Shown here: positions 33,969 to 42,304 of the stretch, piece after piece | How positions within the stretch are numbered: the first letter of the stretch is position 1 | Layout of the letters: each line of letters begins with the position of its first letter | NCBI GenBank assembly: GCA_016927425.1 | Contig: JAFGMR010000079.1 | Coordinates: 45,015-109,014, forward strand | DNA length: 64,000 bases | Direction: 5' to 3' | Source of the DNA: Methanotrichaceae archaeon | GTDB taxonomy: Archaea; Halobacteriota; Methanosarcinia; Methanotrichales; Methanotrichaceae | Program-made: the position numbers and the translations under genes | The notes under the pieces: model-generated | What the model was told of the DNA's origin: nothing | The model's input: the letters and a program-made list of their open reading frames with translations, nothing else | Databases searched by the model: none

Positions 33969-34661
33969 TTGAGAAAGAGAACCTTGGGAGATGCTATTCT
34001 CTCCCTATTTCTAGTCCTTTCGTTGATCGGTGGGTCCACCTTGGCCCTGGATGCAGAAGACGCCGGCCAGGATCCCATTACGGACGTCCCTGCCGAATCT
34101 GCGCCTGCGGTAGATGGTGAGACAACATCCGATGAAATCGCTGCAGAGGTTCAAGCGCCCATCGTTGCTGAGCCTGCCGATCTGCAGCACCTCTGGTCGC
34201 TCTTCCTGGGCGACCTGCAGATCAACATGGTACTGAGGCAGAAGGGCTCAGACCTCTATGGAGCGGCCAAGTACGAGGGGGCCCAGCCCTGGAACGGCCT
34301 TGTTATTGGATCCGTCTCAGGCGATCAGGTCTGGCTCGTCATGACCGCTCTGAAGGGGAAAGACCTTTTGGCAACCAGGATGACCGGTACATATGACGAT
34401 CCGCAGATCACTGGCACCTACCAGCAGTACGACGCCTATGGCGAGGCTGCAAGCGGCTCCTTCAGCGCTATCTGGCTGGATGGGGATGTGTCCTCCTTCA
34501 CTCCCGCGGTGATACAAGAGGTTGCGACAACTGCGAGCAGCGCAGCCCCGGCGGCCGATATCCAGGACACCGGAAGCGAGGCTGAGAGCAGGTTCACCGA
34601 TGTTCGCAAGTATGCGGATATGGTTGGCCCGGCCGGATTGATCCCACCTGGAATGGGCTAG
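33969..34661 (+). CDS. Secreted hypothetical protein
   Basis: TTG 33969 is chosen because GGAGG (33957-33961 region) lies eight bases upstream and RKRTLGDAILSLFLVLSLIGG then reads as a signal peptide. A Pro/Ala/Glu/Asp-rich linker follows (about 28-70), then a compact domain (LWSLFLGDLQINMVLRQKG, GSVSGDQVWLVM, TGTYDDPQITGTYQQY) with a repeating beta pattern, and a disordered tail. No family recognised. It probably acts outside the cell; the acidic linker may tether it to the surface. Confidence 0.65.
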   Translation: MRKRTLGDAILSLFLVLSLIGGSTLALDAEDAGQDPITDVPAESAPAVDGETTSDEIAAEVQAPIVAEPADLQHLWSLFLGDLQINMVLRQKGSDLYGAAKYEGAQPWNGLVIGSVSGDQVWLVMTALKGKDLLATRMTGTYDDPQITGTYQQYDAYGEAASGSFSAIWLDGDVSSFTPAVIQEVATTASSAAPAADIQDTGSEAESRFTDVRKYADMVGPAGLIPPGMG

Positions 34662-34675
34662 AGCGTTCAGCCTAA

Positions 34676-34705
34676 GGCGGGAAGGCCCGCCATATCGTTT
34701 TTTTT
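34676..34705 (+). terminator. Hairpin plus T-run terminator
   Basis: GGCGGG (34676-34681) pairs with CCCGCC (34686-34691) around AAGG and is followed by a run of eight T (34698-34705). It ends the transcript of the secreted-protein gene. Confidence 0.7.
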
Positions 34706-34809
34706 GATCCTCGCCGATTCTCGATGGGCGTATCTTCGATTCCCATCGATTCTGTCATTCCGAAATCTCTTTACGGCTTGAGGTCGCATATAATAACCTG
34801 AGGGAGATC

Positions 34810-35358
34810 ATGAGAATCATCTTCTTGTCCGCGTTCCTCGCGTTGCTGGTCTTTCCGGCGGATGGCGCATCCTTCTTCCGAGTCGTGGAGATGGATCTTC
34901 CAGCTGTGAACATATCCCCATGTAGCGAGGCAAACTTCTCCGTGATAGTGCAAAACATCGGAAGCGATAGCGAATATGGGAAGCTGATATTCAGGGATTT
35001 CCCGCCAGGATTGTGGATAGTCGACGGTGGCGGCACCAAGTACGTATACAGGGGGGGAAAGGAGAGGTTCGACCTCGTGATGGGAGCGGGACAGATCGCG
35101 CCTGGCAACTACACCTTCGATATCGGCGTGGCTGCTAGGGGATCTCCGTCCAACTACCGTCGCGCCTTCGTCCTTGTGGAGAGATCGGTAGAGGGAAGCA
35201 TGTCAGCCGTGGACATAGCGGTTGGGCCGATCGACGAGGATGGCCAAGCTCCCATAGGTGAGAGCGAGGAGGCGCAGACAGCCCAGGAAGAGGCTCCAAT
35301 GCCAGGAGCTCTCGCAGCGATCCTTGCAGCCTTGTTGGGGCGGAGGTTGAGGTCCTAA
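34810..35358 (+). CDS. Exported protein with a C-terminal sorting-like tail
   Basis: A signal peptide (1-19, FLSAFLALLVFPADGAS) precedes a beta-sandwich-like domain with CARDB-like character (ISPCSEANFSVIVQNIGSD). The C-terminus is acidic, then PMPGALAAILAALLGRRLRS: a Pro-Gly motif, a short hydrophobic helix and a basic end, the layout of PGF-CTERM/archaeosortase tails. If this is a true sorting signal the mature protein would be lipid-anchored after cleavage. No archaeosortase gene is in the window. Confidence 0.65.
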   Translation: MRIIFLSAFLALLVFPADGASFFRVVEMDLPAVNISPCSEANFSVIVQNIGSDSEYGKLIFRDFPPGLWIVDGGGTKYVYRGGKERFDLVMGAGQIAPGNYTFDIGVAARGSPSNYRRAFVLVERSVEGSMSAVDIAVGPIDEDGQAPIGESEEAQTAQEEAPMPGALAAILAALLGRRLRS

Positions 35359-36302
35359 TCGGTCAGCTCCCAGCCCAGTCGCTCCTTTATTATGACGTAG
35401 CTCATCTCCGGCGGAATTGCCCCTGCCTCGGTGCAGATCACGTCGATGTACTGATGGGGGGTGACGTCGAAGGCGGGGTTCCTGACGCGCACGTGTCGAT
35501 AGAGCGACGCGTCTTTGAGGACCTCCTCGGCAGGTCTCTCCTCGATCTCGACGAGCTCCCCCATGATGGTTGCAGGACTGAACTTGTACGTCTCCGCCGC
35601 CACGATGAAGGGCGTGCGGGCTTCATGGGCGAAGAGCGCGATCTGCGATGTTCCTATCTTGTTTACGAGCGAGCCGTTTCCGGTGATGACGTCTGCCCCG
35701 ACGACGACGGCGTCCACGTCGTTCATCGCGCTGCGCACGGCCGAGTCCACTATAAGCTCTGTAGGGACTCCAAGCTCATCCAGAAAGCCGATCGTGAGCA
35801 GTCCCTGCATCCTCGGCCGCGACTCGGTTGCGATGACGTCGATCTCCTTTCCGTCCCTGTGGGCTCTCGCGATGATCGAGAGGGCGGCCTCCGAGTTGCA
35901 GTGGGTGAGTATGGTCTCGCCCGACCGAATGCGCTTGCTTCCGATCTCGCCTATGCGGTCAACCGCTCTTAGCGAGTTCTCTATGAAGCGGTCGGCGTTC
36001 TCCATGATCGCGCTTCTCGCGCGAGCAACGTCGGACGCCTGAATGCGCATTACCATCCCCACAGCGTTCGATAGCGAGACCGCCGTAGGCCTTGTCGCCA
36101 GCAGGATATCCGCCGCTCTCCCCATCTCCTCGTGGAACCTATGGAGATCCTCGACTTGTTGCACACCTGCATACTCCTTCAACGCCCCGGCTGCTGCCCT
36201 GGCTATGCGACCGGCGCCCCGTATCTCCATCGTCTGGATCTTCCGACAAGTATCCTCGAGCTTGGCTAGGCCCCGGACCGATATATCGTCGTTTTCCGCC
36301 AT
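35355..36302 (-). CDS. Ribose-1,5-bisphosphate isomerase (eIF2B-like)
   Basis: The enzyme converts ribose-1,5-bisphosphate to ribulose-1,5-bisphosphate in the archaeal AMP pathway, feeding type III RuBisCO. Key segments are THCNSEAALSIIARAHRDGK, ATESRPRMQGLLTIGFL, VDAVVVGADVITGNGSLVNK and FIVAAETYKFSP, with the active-site Cys of the THCNS motif and the Asp of GADVI. It belongs to the eIF2B-alpha-like superfamily; translation-factor relatives lack this Cys/Asp pair. The gene ends overlapping the convergent exported-protein gene by four bases. RuBisCO and AMP phosphorylase are not in the window. Confidence 0.9.
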   Translation of the reverse strand: MAENDDISVRGLAKLEDTCRKIQTMEIRGAGRIARAAAGALKEYAGVQQVEDLHRFHEEMGRAADILLATRPTAVSLSNAVGMVMRIQASDVARARSAIMENADRFIENSLRAVDRIGEIGSKRIRSGETILTHCNSEAALSIIARAHRDGKEIDVIATESRPRMQGLLTIGFLDELGVPTELIVDSAVRSAMNDVDAVVVGADVITGNGSLVNKIGTSQIALFAHEARTPFIVAAETYKFSPATIMGELVEIEERPAEEVLKDASLYRHVRVRNPAFDVTPHQYIDVICTEAGAIPPEMSYVIIKERLGWELTD

Positions 36303-36307
36303 ATCGA

Positions 36308-36658
36308 CTATGACCTCCTGAGCACCAGCGAGTCCCCGGCTTCGACTCGATGGAATAGGTCCAGACCCTCCTTAACACGGCCGATATGGTTCACCGGCGA
36401 ATACGGTTGGGTGCTTCCAAAGAAGATGCAGAGCGCGCAGCCCGGAGACCACCAGGAGACATCGCCCTCTTGCGAAGTAGGGGACGGATCCTCGTCAGCG
36501 TTCTTCAATGAGAGCTCAAAGTAGACCTCTTCGCCCCATAGCTCTGCCCTTGCGATCAAGGGGAGCGATTGACATATCCTCTTCGCTATCCTCGGATTCC
36601 TCCCGTCCAGCTCGACAAGTGCCCTTCCCTTGCCGCCCACCTCTACTTCAACCGTCAT
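36308..36658 (-). CDS. Cyclophilin-like protein of the TM1367/DUF369 family
   Basis: GDVSWWSPGCALCIFFGSTQ (about 65-84) is the conserved core of the DUF369 cyclophilin-like beta-barrel family, followed by VNHIGRVKEGLDLF. Members lack the catalytic Arg pattern of classical prolyl isomerases, and the function is unknown. ATG 36658 is preferred because GAGGTG nine bases upstream is a good ribosome-binding site; an upstream GTG 36670 overlaps it. The gene is five bases upstream of the isomerase gene, so the two form one transcript. Confidence 0.82.
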   Translation of the reverse strand: MTVEVEVGGKGRALVELDGRNPRIAKRICQSLPLIARAELWGEEVYFELSLKNADEDPSPTSQEGDVSWWSPGCALCIFFGSTQPYSPVNHIGRVKEGLDLFHRVEAGDSLVLRRS

Positions 36659-36803
36659 CAATATCGACACCTCAATGAGGGGCCGGGCAGGCGCGATTCA
36701 CTTTCGCCCCGCATGGCCAAGGTACACATACCTACTACGACTACTATCATGATGACCGCTCGTCAATCCCTTTTGCTACTCCCTGACGGGCGGATCCATC
36801 CCC

Positions 36804-37232
36804 TTAGGGCAAGGGCTTGACCAGCATCTCCCCCTCTCGAGAGACGAATATCTGGATATCCCTCAATATCATACGTCCCTTCAGCTCTTGGGGGGCCTTG
36901 GTTCTGAGCTGAACCACGAGCTCAACCGAGTCCATGGGGAGGCGAAGATTCAGGCGATCGGCCTCTTGGAAGATCAATCCAGGGATCTGGAAGATGTCGG
37001 ATCCACCGGCCACGGTTACGATAATCGGGGCCTGAATGGTCATCCACTCATCTATCGTCCTCCTCGCCCTCTCGACGTTCTGGGCTGCACGTGACTCGAG
37101 TATGCTCACATTAGAGCGAGTGGTCCCCAGTATCTCGGCGATCTTCCTCTGAGAGAGGCCCTTTCCCCTCAGGCGGAGCACCTCCAGCTGTCTTTCGGTG
37201 AGGATGGAGGCGGTATCATGATCCTTGCTCAT
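36804..37232 (-). CDS. Tfx-family DNA-binding regulator
   Basis: LTERQLEVLRLRGKGLSQRK then AEILGTTRSNVSILESRA forms a sigma-70-region-4-like helix-turn-helix at the N-terminus (about 10-50), followed by a conserved C-domain (VTVAGGSDIFQIPGLIFQEA). Tfx from Methanothermobacter binds near the molybdenum formylmethanofuran dehydrogenase operon, so a link to molybdenum metabolism is possible. ATG 37232 has a purine-rich upstream stretch; the longer ORF from 37400 runs into the divergent promoter. The 170-base gap to the alcohol-dehydrogenase gene holds both promoters. Confidence 0.88.
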   Translation of the reverse strand: MSKDHDTASILTERQLEVLRLRGKGLSQRKIAEILGTTRSNVSILESRAAQNVERARRTIDEWMTIQAPIIVTVAGGSDIFQIPGLIFQEADRLNLRLPMDSVELVVQLRTKAPQELKGRMILRDIQIFVSREGEMLVKPLP

Positions 37233-37311
37233 GAGGACTCCCCCCTCGAAACCCCTGCCAATTGCTCCAGGATGCGCCAACAGAGATGAGATGATCGTAA
37301 CATGAATGACT

Positions 37312-37342
37312 GATATATGGTTGACACACCAATTATTTATAA
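37312..37342. promoter_or_regulatory. Divergent promoter region, Tfx gene and alcohol dehydrogenase gene
   Basis: TTATTTATAA (37333-37342) is a TATA element for the plus-strand dehydrogenase gene. On the minus strand ACCATATATCAG (37312-37323) is a TATA candidate for the Tfx gene. The two lie back to back, so one regulator could control both. Confidence 0.45.
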
Positions 37343-37402
37343 GGTCGGCCCGCTGCATGGAGCGCTGGACCGATCTGATCGACGGCCAACGTGGAGTCAT
37401 GC

Positions 37403-38344
37403 ATGAGGGCAGTGGTCTTCGATGGAACTCTCAGGTTTGTGCGCGGCACCCCCAAGCCTGCGCCGCGAAAGGGAGAGTCTCTGATACGGGTGAGGCTTGC
37501 CGGCATATGCAATACCGACATCCAGATCATGCGTGGATATATGGGATTTAGAGGCGTGCTCGGCCATGAGTTCGTTGGAACGGTTGTAATGGGCGCCCTC
37601 GAAGGCAGCCGTGTAGTGGGCGAGATCAACTGCGGCTGCGGCATATGCGACTACTGTCGCCGCGGCCTCTCAAAGCATTGTCCGACGCGGACGACATTGG
37701 GCATAGATGGGAGGGATGGATCGATGGCGGATTATCTCGTCCTTCCTGTGGAGAACCTGCACAAGGTGCCCCAAGGCCTCCCCGACGAGGAAGCGGTCTT
37801 TGCAGAGCCCTTAGGCGCTGCGATGCAGGTGCTCGATTGCGTCGCAATTGGTCCGTCAAAGCGCATCCTCGTGATGGGCGATGGAACCCTTGGCCTCCTC
37901 ATCTCGCTCTTGATCGGGCGTACTTCCGCCCAGGTGACGCTCGTTGGCAAGCATCGCGATAAGCTCGCCGTTGCAAGCGACCAGGGGGTAAATACGGTCC
38001 TTTTGTCCGACCTCGAGATCGAGAAGGCCTACGATCTCGTGATCGAGGCGACGGGGTCTCCAGATGGCCTCTCTCTCGCGCTGCAACTTGTGAGGCCGAG
38101 GGGAACGATCGTCCTAAAGACTACTGCCGCCGCAAGCTCTGAGATGAACCTCGCCACGATAGTGGTCGACGAGGTCCATGTGATCGGGTCGCGCTGCGGC
38201 CCCTTCGAGCCGGCCGTAAGAGCGCTCTTGAGCAGATACATCGATGTAAGGCCCCTGATCTCCGGCATATACGAGTTCGACCGCGCGAACGAGGCCTTTG
38301 TTGCGGCCCCTGGTTCCCTGAAGGTCCTGATCGACTTTCGCTGA
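37403..38344 (+). CDS. Zinc-dependent alcohol dehydrogenase (MDR superfamily)
   Basis: The N-domain contains LAGICNTDIQIMRGYMGF with the catalytic-zinc Cys, VLGHEFVGTV with the zinc His-Glu pair, and CGCGICDYCRRGLSKHCP, the structural-zinc Cys cluster. The coenzyme domain has ILVMGDGTLGLLISLL, the Rossmann loop, and VIEATGSP. It is a medium-chain dehydrogenase of 313 aa using NAD(P); the substrate is not inferable. ATG 37403 follows GTGGAG. It is divergently transcribed from the Tfx regulator, suggesting control by it (inference). Confidence 0.88.
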   Translation: MRAVVFDGTLRFVRGTPKPAPRKGESLIRVRLAGICNTDIQIMRGYMGFRGVLGHEFVGTVVMGALEGSRVVGEINCGCGICDYCRRGLSKHCPTRTTLGIDGRDGSMADYLVLPVENLHKVPQGLPDEEAVFAEPLGAAMQVLDCVAIGPSKRILVMGDGTLGLLISLLIGRTSAQVTLVGKHRDKLAVASDQGVNTVLLSDLEIEKAYDLVIEATGSPDGLSLALQLVRPRGTIVLKTTAAASSEMNLATIVVDEVHVIGSRCGPFEPAVRALLSRYIDVRPLISGIYEFDRANEAFVAAPGSLKVLIDFR

Positions 38345-38430
38345 AGCGAGGGGCTCCATCATTGCAGGTTGACATCATCTCATCGATCTTGGATCGGGGC
38401 AGAGCGTATATTGACCATGCATCTCGATCA

Positions 38431-38844
38431 TTACACATCGATCGTCATCTCTTCGATCTCCTCCCTCGTCCAGAGCCGGCCATTGCCGATGCCAGGGCAA
38501 CGATTTGCCTCAGCCGCCCAGTCGTCGGGGCTTGCCAGGATTTGTGACCACCATGGGTAAGCACGGCATTGTATCGGCCTGACCGGATAGATCCGACATC
38601 CCCGTTTCTCGGGGCTCAGGAGAAAGCAGTCTCCATTGAGCCGGTCCGCTATGGTGAACCTTCCCCCCATCTCCCTCAGGTAGACCCCTTGGAAGTACTC
38701 CTTGTGAACGCCCAGGTACTCAGCGATTACCTGTATCTCCTCCGGGGTAATCCAGACCAGGCCAGGCTCTCCTCCGCAACATCTCCCACATCGTTGACAT
38801 TGGAACCTCAAGCCCTCGCTGTACCAGACCTCATCCTCGCTCAT
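38431..38844 (-). CDS. YkgJ-family cysteine-cluster protein
   Basis: FQCQRCGRCCGGEPGLVWIT (about 14-33) is the conserved CxxCGxCC cluster, followed by EEIQVIAEYLGV, NGDCFLLS, GCRIYPVRPIQCRAYPWW and a final Cys (EANRCPG). Family members may bind zinc or iron-sulfur; function is not established. All conserved cysteines are present, so it should be active. It is convergent with the alcohol-dehydrogenase gene, separated by 86 bases. Confidence 0.88.
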   Translation of the reverse strand: MSEDEVWYSEGLRFQCQRCGRCCGGEPGLVWITPEEIQVIAEYLGVHKEYFQGVYLREMGGRFTIADRLNGDCFLLSPEKRGCRIYPVRPIQCRAYPWWSQILASPDDWAAEANRCPGIGNGRLWTREEIEEMTIDV

Positions 38845-39300
38845 CGTCTATTCTCCCACAGGACAACCGCGTATCTCCCGATGATAATCCTTGCGAGGGC
38901 GATAGAGGTGGAATCAGGGGATAAGCCTGATTCTATCGATGATTTTCCTTATGAGGATGGATGAGCAGCTGCTCAATTACCTGAAAGCTACCAATCTTCG
39001 ACTTGGACTTATTGCCAACTTCATCACGCTAAACTCCCATGGAAGTGCCATATAAACGCTTATAATTATCATAAATTCACGCGAATTAAATGAAATATGT
39101 TAGTGTTCATTCGTGTTTATTCGTGGTTGATTGTACGAAGCCACTAATGCACACTAATGAACACGAATCCGATAAGGTAATTTGGGTATATTCGCGGTTC
39201 ACACGTTCATGATCCTGGTGGGCTCATGCATAAAGGATGAAAAACGGTATCTTTCGAAGCTTTTTCATGCGAAAGTGAGAGGGGGCATGATAAGCCATAT
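38845..39300. other. Gap containing a repeat copy, no gene
   Basis: The region holds the first copy of an intergenic repeat (38986-39130), an adjoining inverted partial copy of its end (GCACACTAATGAACACGAAT, 39149-39168) and AT-rich sequence. I see no ORF or RNA gene. Confidence 0.5.
38986..39130. repeat. Dispersed intergenic repeat, copy 1
   Basis: It starts AGCTACCAATC and continues ACTTGGACTTATTG, CTAAACTCC, a CCATATA block, GAATTAAATGAAA and ends TTCATTCGTGTTTATTCGTG. The same blocks in the same order occur at 49533-49677, diverged. A partly inverted form of the end occurs at 39149-39168. Confidence 0.8.
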
Positions 39301-40359
39301 ATGAAGGGCGGACAGATATATGATATAATGGCCTTGGACGACTCGGGGGAGGTAACGGCTCACGACGAGGACACCCTCTTTGCGGCGGCAAAGGAGGAGA
39401 TCCTCCGGGCGGTCGATGAGTTCGACGAAGGGGTGCGCTCCAACCTGGTGCTCGTCGCTCCTCCCTTCTACGGCCTTGAGGCCTTTCTGGACAGGATGGC
39501 AAAAGGCCTCTACCCTCGCGCCCAGCCCTTGGATGGGGCCGATCTCTATCGAGATGGCGGCCTTCCCTTTGAGTCTGATAAGAGCATAGGGGTCATCTCT
39601 GGAATAGAGAGGCTCTATCGAAGGCGGATCGGGGGATTTGGGGCGATGAAGCGGTTTATAAATCATGTTGCCTCATCCCCCCATCTATTCATAGCCTCAT
39701 GCAGCGTCTACTCCTGGGACTACCTCCAGGAGATATTGCCGCTCGGCCGGATATTTCCCCGCCAGATACGCCTGCCAGTCCTGGATGCCAAGGATCTCAT
39801 GGAGATCCACCTCTCTCTTTATGGGGAGGAAGAGCTCGAGTTCGTAATCGAGAAGGAGGCACCAATGAGGGTAGGCTGCCCCATTCGATTGGGCAGGCGG
39901 TCAATCGCCATTCGAGGCTGGAAGGTGGAGGTTCCAGTCCCGGAGGTGAGGATAAAGGACCTCAAGGATCTTCGGCCATGTATTCGCCACAAAACAGAGC
40001 CGCCTCCCTCAAAGAGGGTCTTCTTCGAGAGGTTGGCTCGAATCTCAGGAGGAAATCCCGGAGTTGCGGAGATCCTCTGGAAGCGGGCCCTGGAGTATCC
40101 GCTCGTCAGAAGCGAGACACTTCAAGAGGTGCCATCGATCGATCTCGACTTCGACCACTCTTTCATCCTCTCCATCATCCTCTCCAAGGGATCGCTCGAG
40201 CTCGATGAGATCGAGGAGGTGGCAGGACGCTCGATGGAGATCCTCTACGGCCTCCAACGCCAGGGGTTGATATCGTTTGATGGGAAGACCATCTCCATGC
40301 GGCCCGATGCACTAAAGGGCGCATTTGATCATCTCCGACGGCTGAAGCTGGTGGTCTAG
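39301..40359 (+). CDS. Degenerate AAA/ORC-like protein encoded with MscS
   Basis: The N-terminal 170 residues follow the pattern of AAA-type ATPases: VRSNLVLVAPPFYGLEAFLD sits where Walker A (GxxGxGKT) should be but has no GKT; SIGVISGIERLYRRR sits where Walker B should be without its DD/DE; ASSPHLFIASCSVYSW resembles sensor 1. Residues about 280-350 look like a winged helix (SFILSIILSKGSLELDEIEE). It should not hydrolyse ATP in the usual way. The stop abuts the mscS start (TAG-ATG), so both are made together. The interpretation as a degenerate AAA is by motif position, not by search. Confidence 0.6.
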   Translation: MKGGQIYDIMALDDSGEVTAHDEDTLFAAAKEEILRAVDEFDEGVRSNLVLVAPPFYGLEAFLDRMAKGLYPRAQPLDGADLYRDGGLPFESDKSIGVISGIERLYRRRIGGFGAMKRFINHVASSPHLFIASCSVYSWDYLQEILPLGRIFPRQIRLPVLDAKDLMEIHLSLYGEEELEFVIEKEAPMRVGCPIRLGRRSIAIRGWKVEVPVPEVRIKDLKDLRPCIRHKTEPPPSKRVFFERLARISGGNPGVAEILWKRALEYPLVRSETLQEVPSIDLDFDHSFILSIILSKGSLELDEIEEVAGRSMEILYGLQRQGLISFDGKTISMRPDALKGAFDHLRRLKLVV

Positions 40360-41160
40360 ATGGCCGAGAGCCTGGTTGATCCCTTGTCCGTGCTCGACAC
40401 TGCTCTGATACTGAGATCGGCTATGATACTGGCTTTTGCCTACATCCTCTCACGGGCAGCAACGGCACTTCTCGCGCGGATCTCCGAGAGGGCATACGGC
40501 TATCGAATCACGATCAAGATGATCATCCCGCTTCTCAAGTTCTCGATCTATGGCCTTGCCATCTACCTGATACTTCACTCGGTCCTCGTTCTGTCATCTG
40601 CCCAGGCTCTGGCAGTCTCCGGCCTTGCCGGCGCAGCCCTTGGCTTCGGCCTGAAGGACCTCGTCGCCGAGGTGGTGGGGGGGATTATCATCGTCCTCGA
40701 CAAGCCCTATCAGGTAGGCGACAAGGTGAGGATCGGCGAAGCCTACGGAGAGGTCAGGGATATAGGGCTTCGGTCAACTAGGCTCGTCACGCCGGACGAC
40801 TCGCTCGTCTCAGTCTCCAACCAGCTCGTCTTAAGCCAGGTCTTCAATGCGAACGCCGGAAGCCAGGAGATGATGGTTGTAATCGACCTCTACATCGATC
40901 CCCATTCGGATGCTGCCCTTGCGCGAAGGATTGCCTTTGAGGCGCTCGTCACATCGCGCTACATACGCCTCTCCCCCAGCCATCCGGCCAAGGTGCTCGT
41001 AAAGGACTTCCCCTTCTACCGCCGCCTGAGGGCGAAAGGCTACGTCTACGACCTGAGGCACGAGTTCGACCTGGAAACGGACGTGACCGCCCGGGCCTGG
41101 CTCGCCTTCAAGGGGGCGGGGATAGAAGCGCCGAGGGGCTGGGCGGCGATCCCGGCGTAG
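40360..41160 (+). CDS. MscS-type small-conductance mechanosensitive channel
   Basis: Three hydrophobic N-terminal helices are followed by the pore helix ALAVSGLAGAALGFGLKDLV, with the Gly/Ala pattern of MscS TM3, then the beta domain motif IIVLDKPYQVGDKVRIGEAY and the C-terminal alpha/beta domain. MscS opens on hypo-osmotic membrane tension to release solutes. At 266 aa it is the minimal form. It directly follows the degenerate AAA-like gene, which may regulate or anchor it (inference). Confidence 0.93.
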   Translation: MAESLVDPLSVLDTALILRSAMILAFAYILSRAATALLARISERAYGYRITIKMIIPLLKFSIYGLAIYLILHSVLVLSSAQALAVSGLAGAALGFGLKDLVAEVVGGIIIVLDKPYQVGDKVRIGEAYGEVRDIGLRSTRLVTPDDSLVSVSNQLVLSQVFNANAGSQEMMVVIDLYIDPHSDAALARRIAFEALVTSRYIRLSPSHPAKVLVKDFPFYRRLRAKGYVYDLRHEFDLETDVTARAWLAFKGAGIEAPRGWAAIPA

Positions 41161-41318
41161 TGAATTGGATCCGCTGATCCAAGGTTTGGTCGTGTGTGGG
41201 GGGGTCTCAAAACCGCTTGCCATAGACCTTGTGGGGATTTCGGCGAGGATTGACTGTAGGCTCTTGATCATAAAACGAATACCCCGCTGCTTGCTGCGGA
41301 TTGCGCCGCCGCCGATTC

Positions 41319-41606
41319 TCATCGGCATGCATCGAGCTTCGACTGCATCGAGATATCCTTGTCCAGCCTGTAGTCGATCTTGACCGAGGTTATGATCCGC
41401 TGAACTTCCATATCGCTCAGGACCTTGTTTGCCCGCTCGATTATCATGCAGATCTCCTCGAAGGTCTCAGCCTCTATGGCAGTCGACATGGGGCCGGCGA
41501 TGAACTCGATTCCCGCTTTCTTTAGCATATCATGGACCGCTCGGACGTACCTTCCACCGCTCGTGCCTGCGCCCATCGGAAAGACGCTGAACTCAGCAAC
41601 TATCAT
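41319..41606 (-). CDS. MTH1187/YkoF-family thiamine-binding-like protein
   Basis: MIVAEFSVFPMGAGTSGGRY at the start and IEFIAGPMSTAIEAETFEEI in the middle are typical of the MTH1187 (DUF77) family, small ferredoxin-fold proteins that form tetramers and in related YkoF bind thiamine. ATG 41606 starts at the family's first residue; the ORF extends upstream into pyrF. It starts 44 bases upstream of the pyrF stop codon on the same strand, indicating co-transcription with pyrF. Confidence 0.88.
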   Translation of the reverse strand: MIVAEFSVFPMGAGTSGGRYVRAVHDMLKKAGIEFIAGPMSTAIEAETFEEICMIIERANKVLSDMEVQRIITSVKIDYRLDKDISMQSKLDACR

Positions 41607-41649
41607 ATACTTATATGTGCTTTCGCAGATATAGAAGCCTTTTGCAGCC

Positions 41650-42273
41650 TCATCCGATCTCGGCGAGGATCCTATCGAGCGCAACCCTGGGATCTCTCGA
41701 CTCGTAGATGGAGCGGCCGACGATCAGGTGATCCGCGCCTGCAGCAAGGGCCTCGCGGGCGCTTCCTCCCTGCGCCCCAACCCCCGGCGATATGATGGTC
41801 AGGTCGCCTACGATCGAGCGGATCAGCCTGATCCTGTCAGGCCTCGTCGCAGGTGCGACAACGCCGTCAGCGCCGGCATCTGCTGCAAGAGTTGCCATCT
41901 TTTCCGCCTGGGGGGCCAAAAACTCGACCGCCCCCGGATGGCTCATCTCGGTGACGGCATATACCTCGGCCCCGGCCCTTCGCGCGGCCTCGATGCAGGC
42001 CTCGAGGCTGTCGCGGCCGGTAAACGCATGGGCGATGATGCCAAAAGCGCCTGCTGCGAGCACCTGCTCGCATATCAACCGGTTTGTGTTTGGAATATCC
42101 GCAACCTTGAGATCAGCAATCACCGGCGTCATCTTTGATAGCCTTCTCACCACATCCAGGCCGGAGGCGAGGATCAAGGGATAGCCTACCTTTACGCAAT
42201 CGAGCCCATCCTTCAAGAGATCGGCTATTCTCACCGCCTCCTCTGCCGACTGCAGATCGAGCGCGAGTATCAG
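41650..42273 (-). CDS. pyrF: Orotidine 5'-phosphate decarboxylase (start codon unclear)
   Basis: PyrF makes UMP. LILALDLQSAEEA, with the first active-site Asp, is encoded at 42276-42235; further motifs are DCVKVGYPLIL, PVIADLKVADIPNTNRLI (the D-x-K-x-x-D core) and ISPGVGAQGG. The nearest standard start in frame, GTG 42234, would delete the first active-site Asp, and no ATG, GTG or TTG lies upstream before the stop codon at about 42316-42318. CTG 42273 (MILALDL if it initiates) is the best position. Either a non-standard start or a frameshift near the HAD-gene stop explains this. The enzyme core is intact. Confidence 0.85.
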   Translation of the reverse strand: MILALDLQSAEEAVRIADLLKDGLDCVKVGYPLILASGLDVVRRLSKMTPVIADLKVADIPNTNRLICEQVLAAGAFGIIAHAFTGRDSLEACIEAARRAGAEVYAVTEMSHPGAVEFLAPQAEKMATLAADAGADGVVAPATRPDRIRLIRSIVGDLTIISPGVGAQGGSAREALAAGADHLIVGRSIYESRDPRVALDRILAEIG

Positions 42274-42304
42274 GCCGCTATTTCTCTTCGTCTCGACACC
42301 ACCC

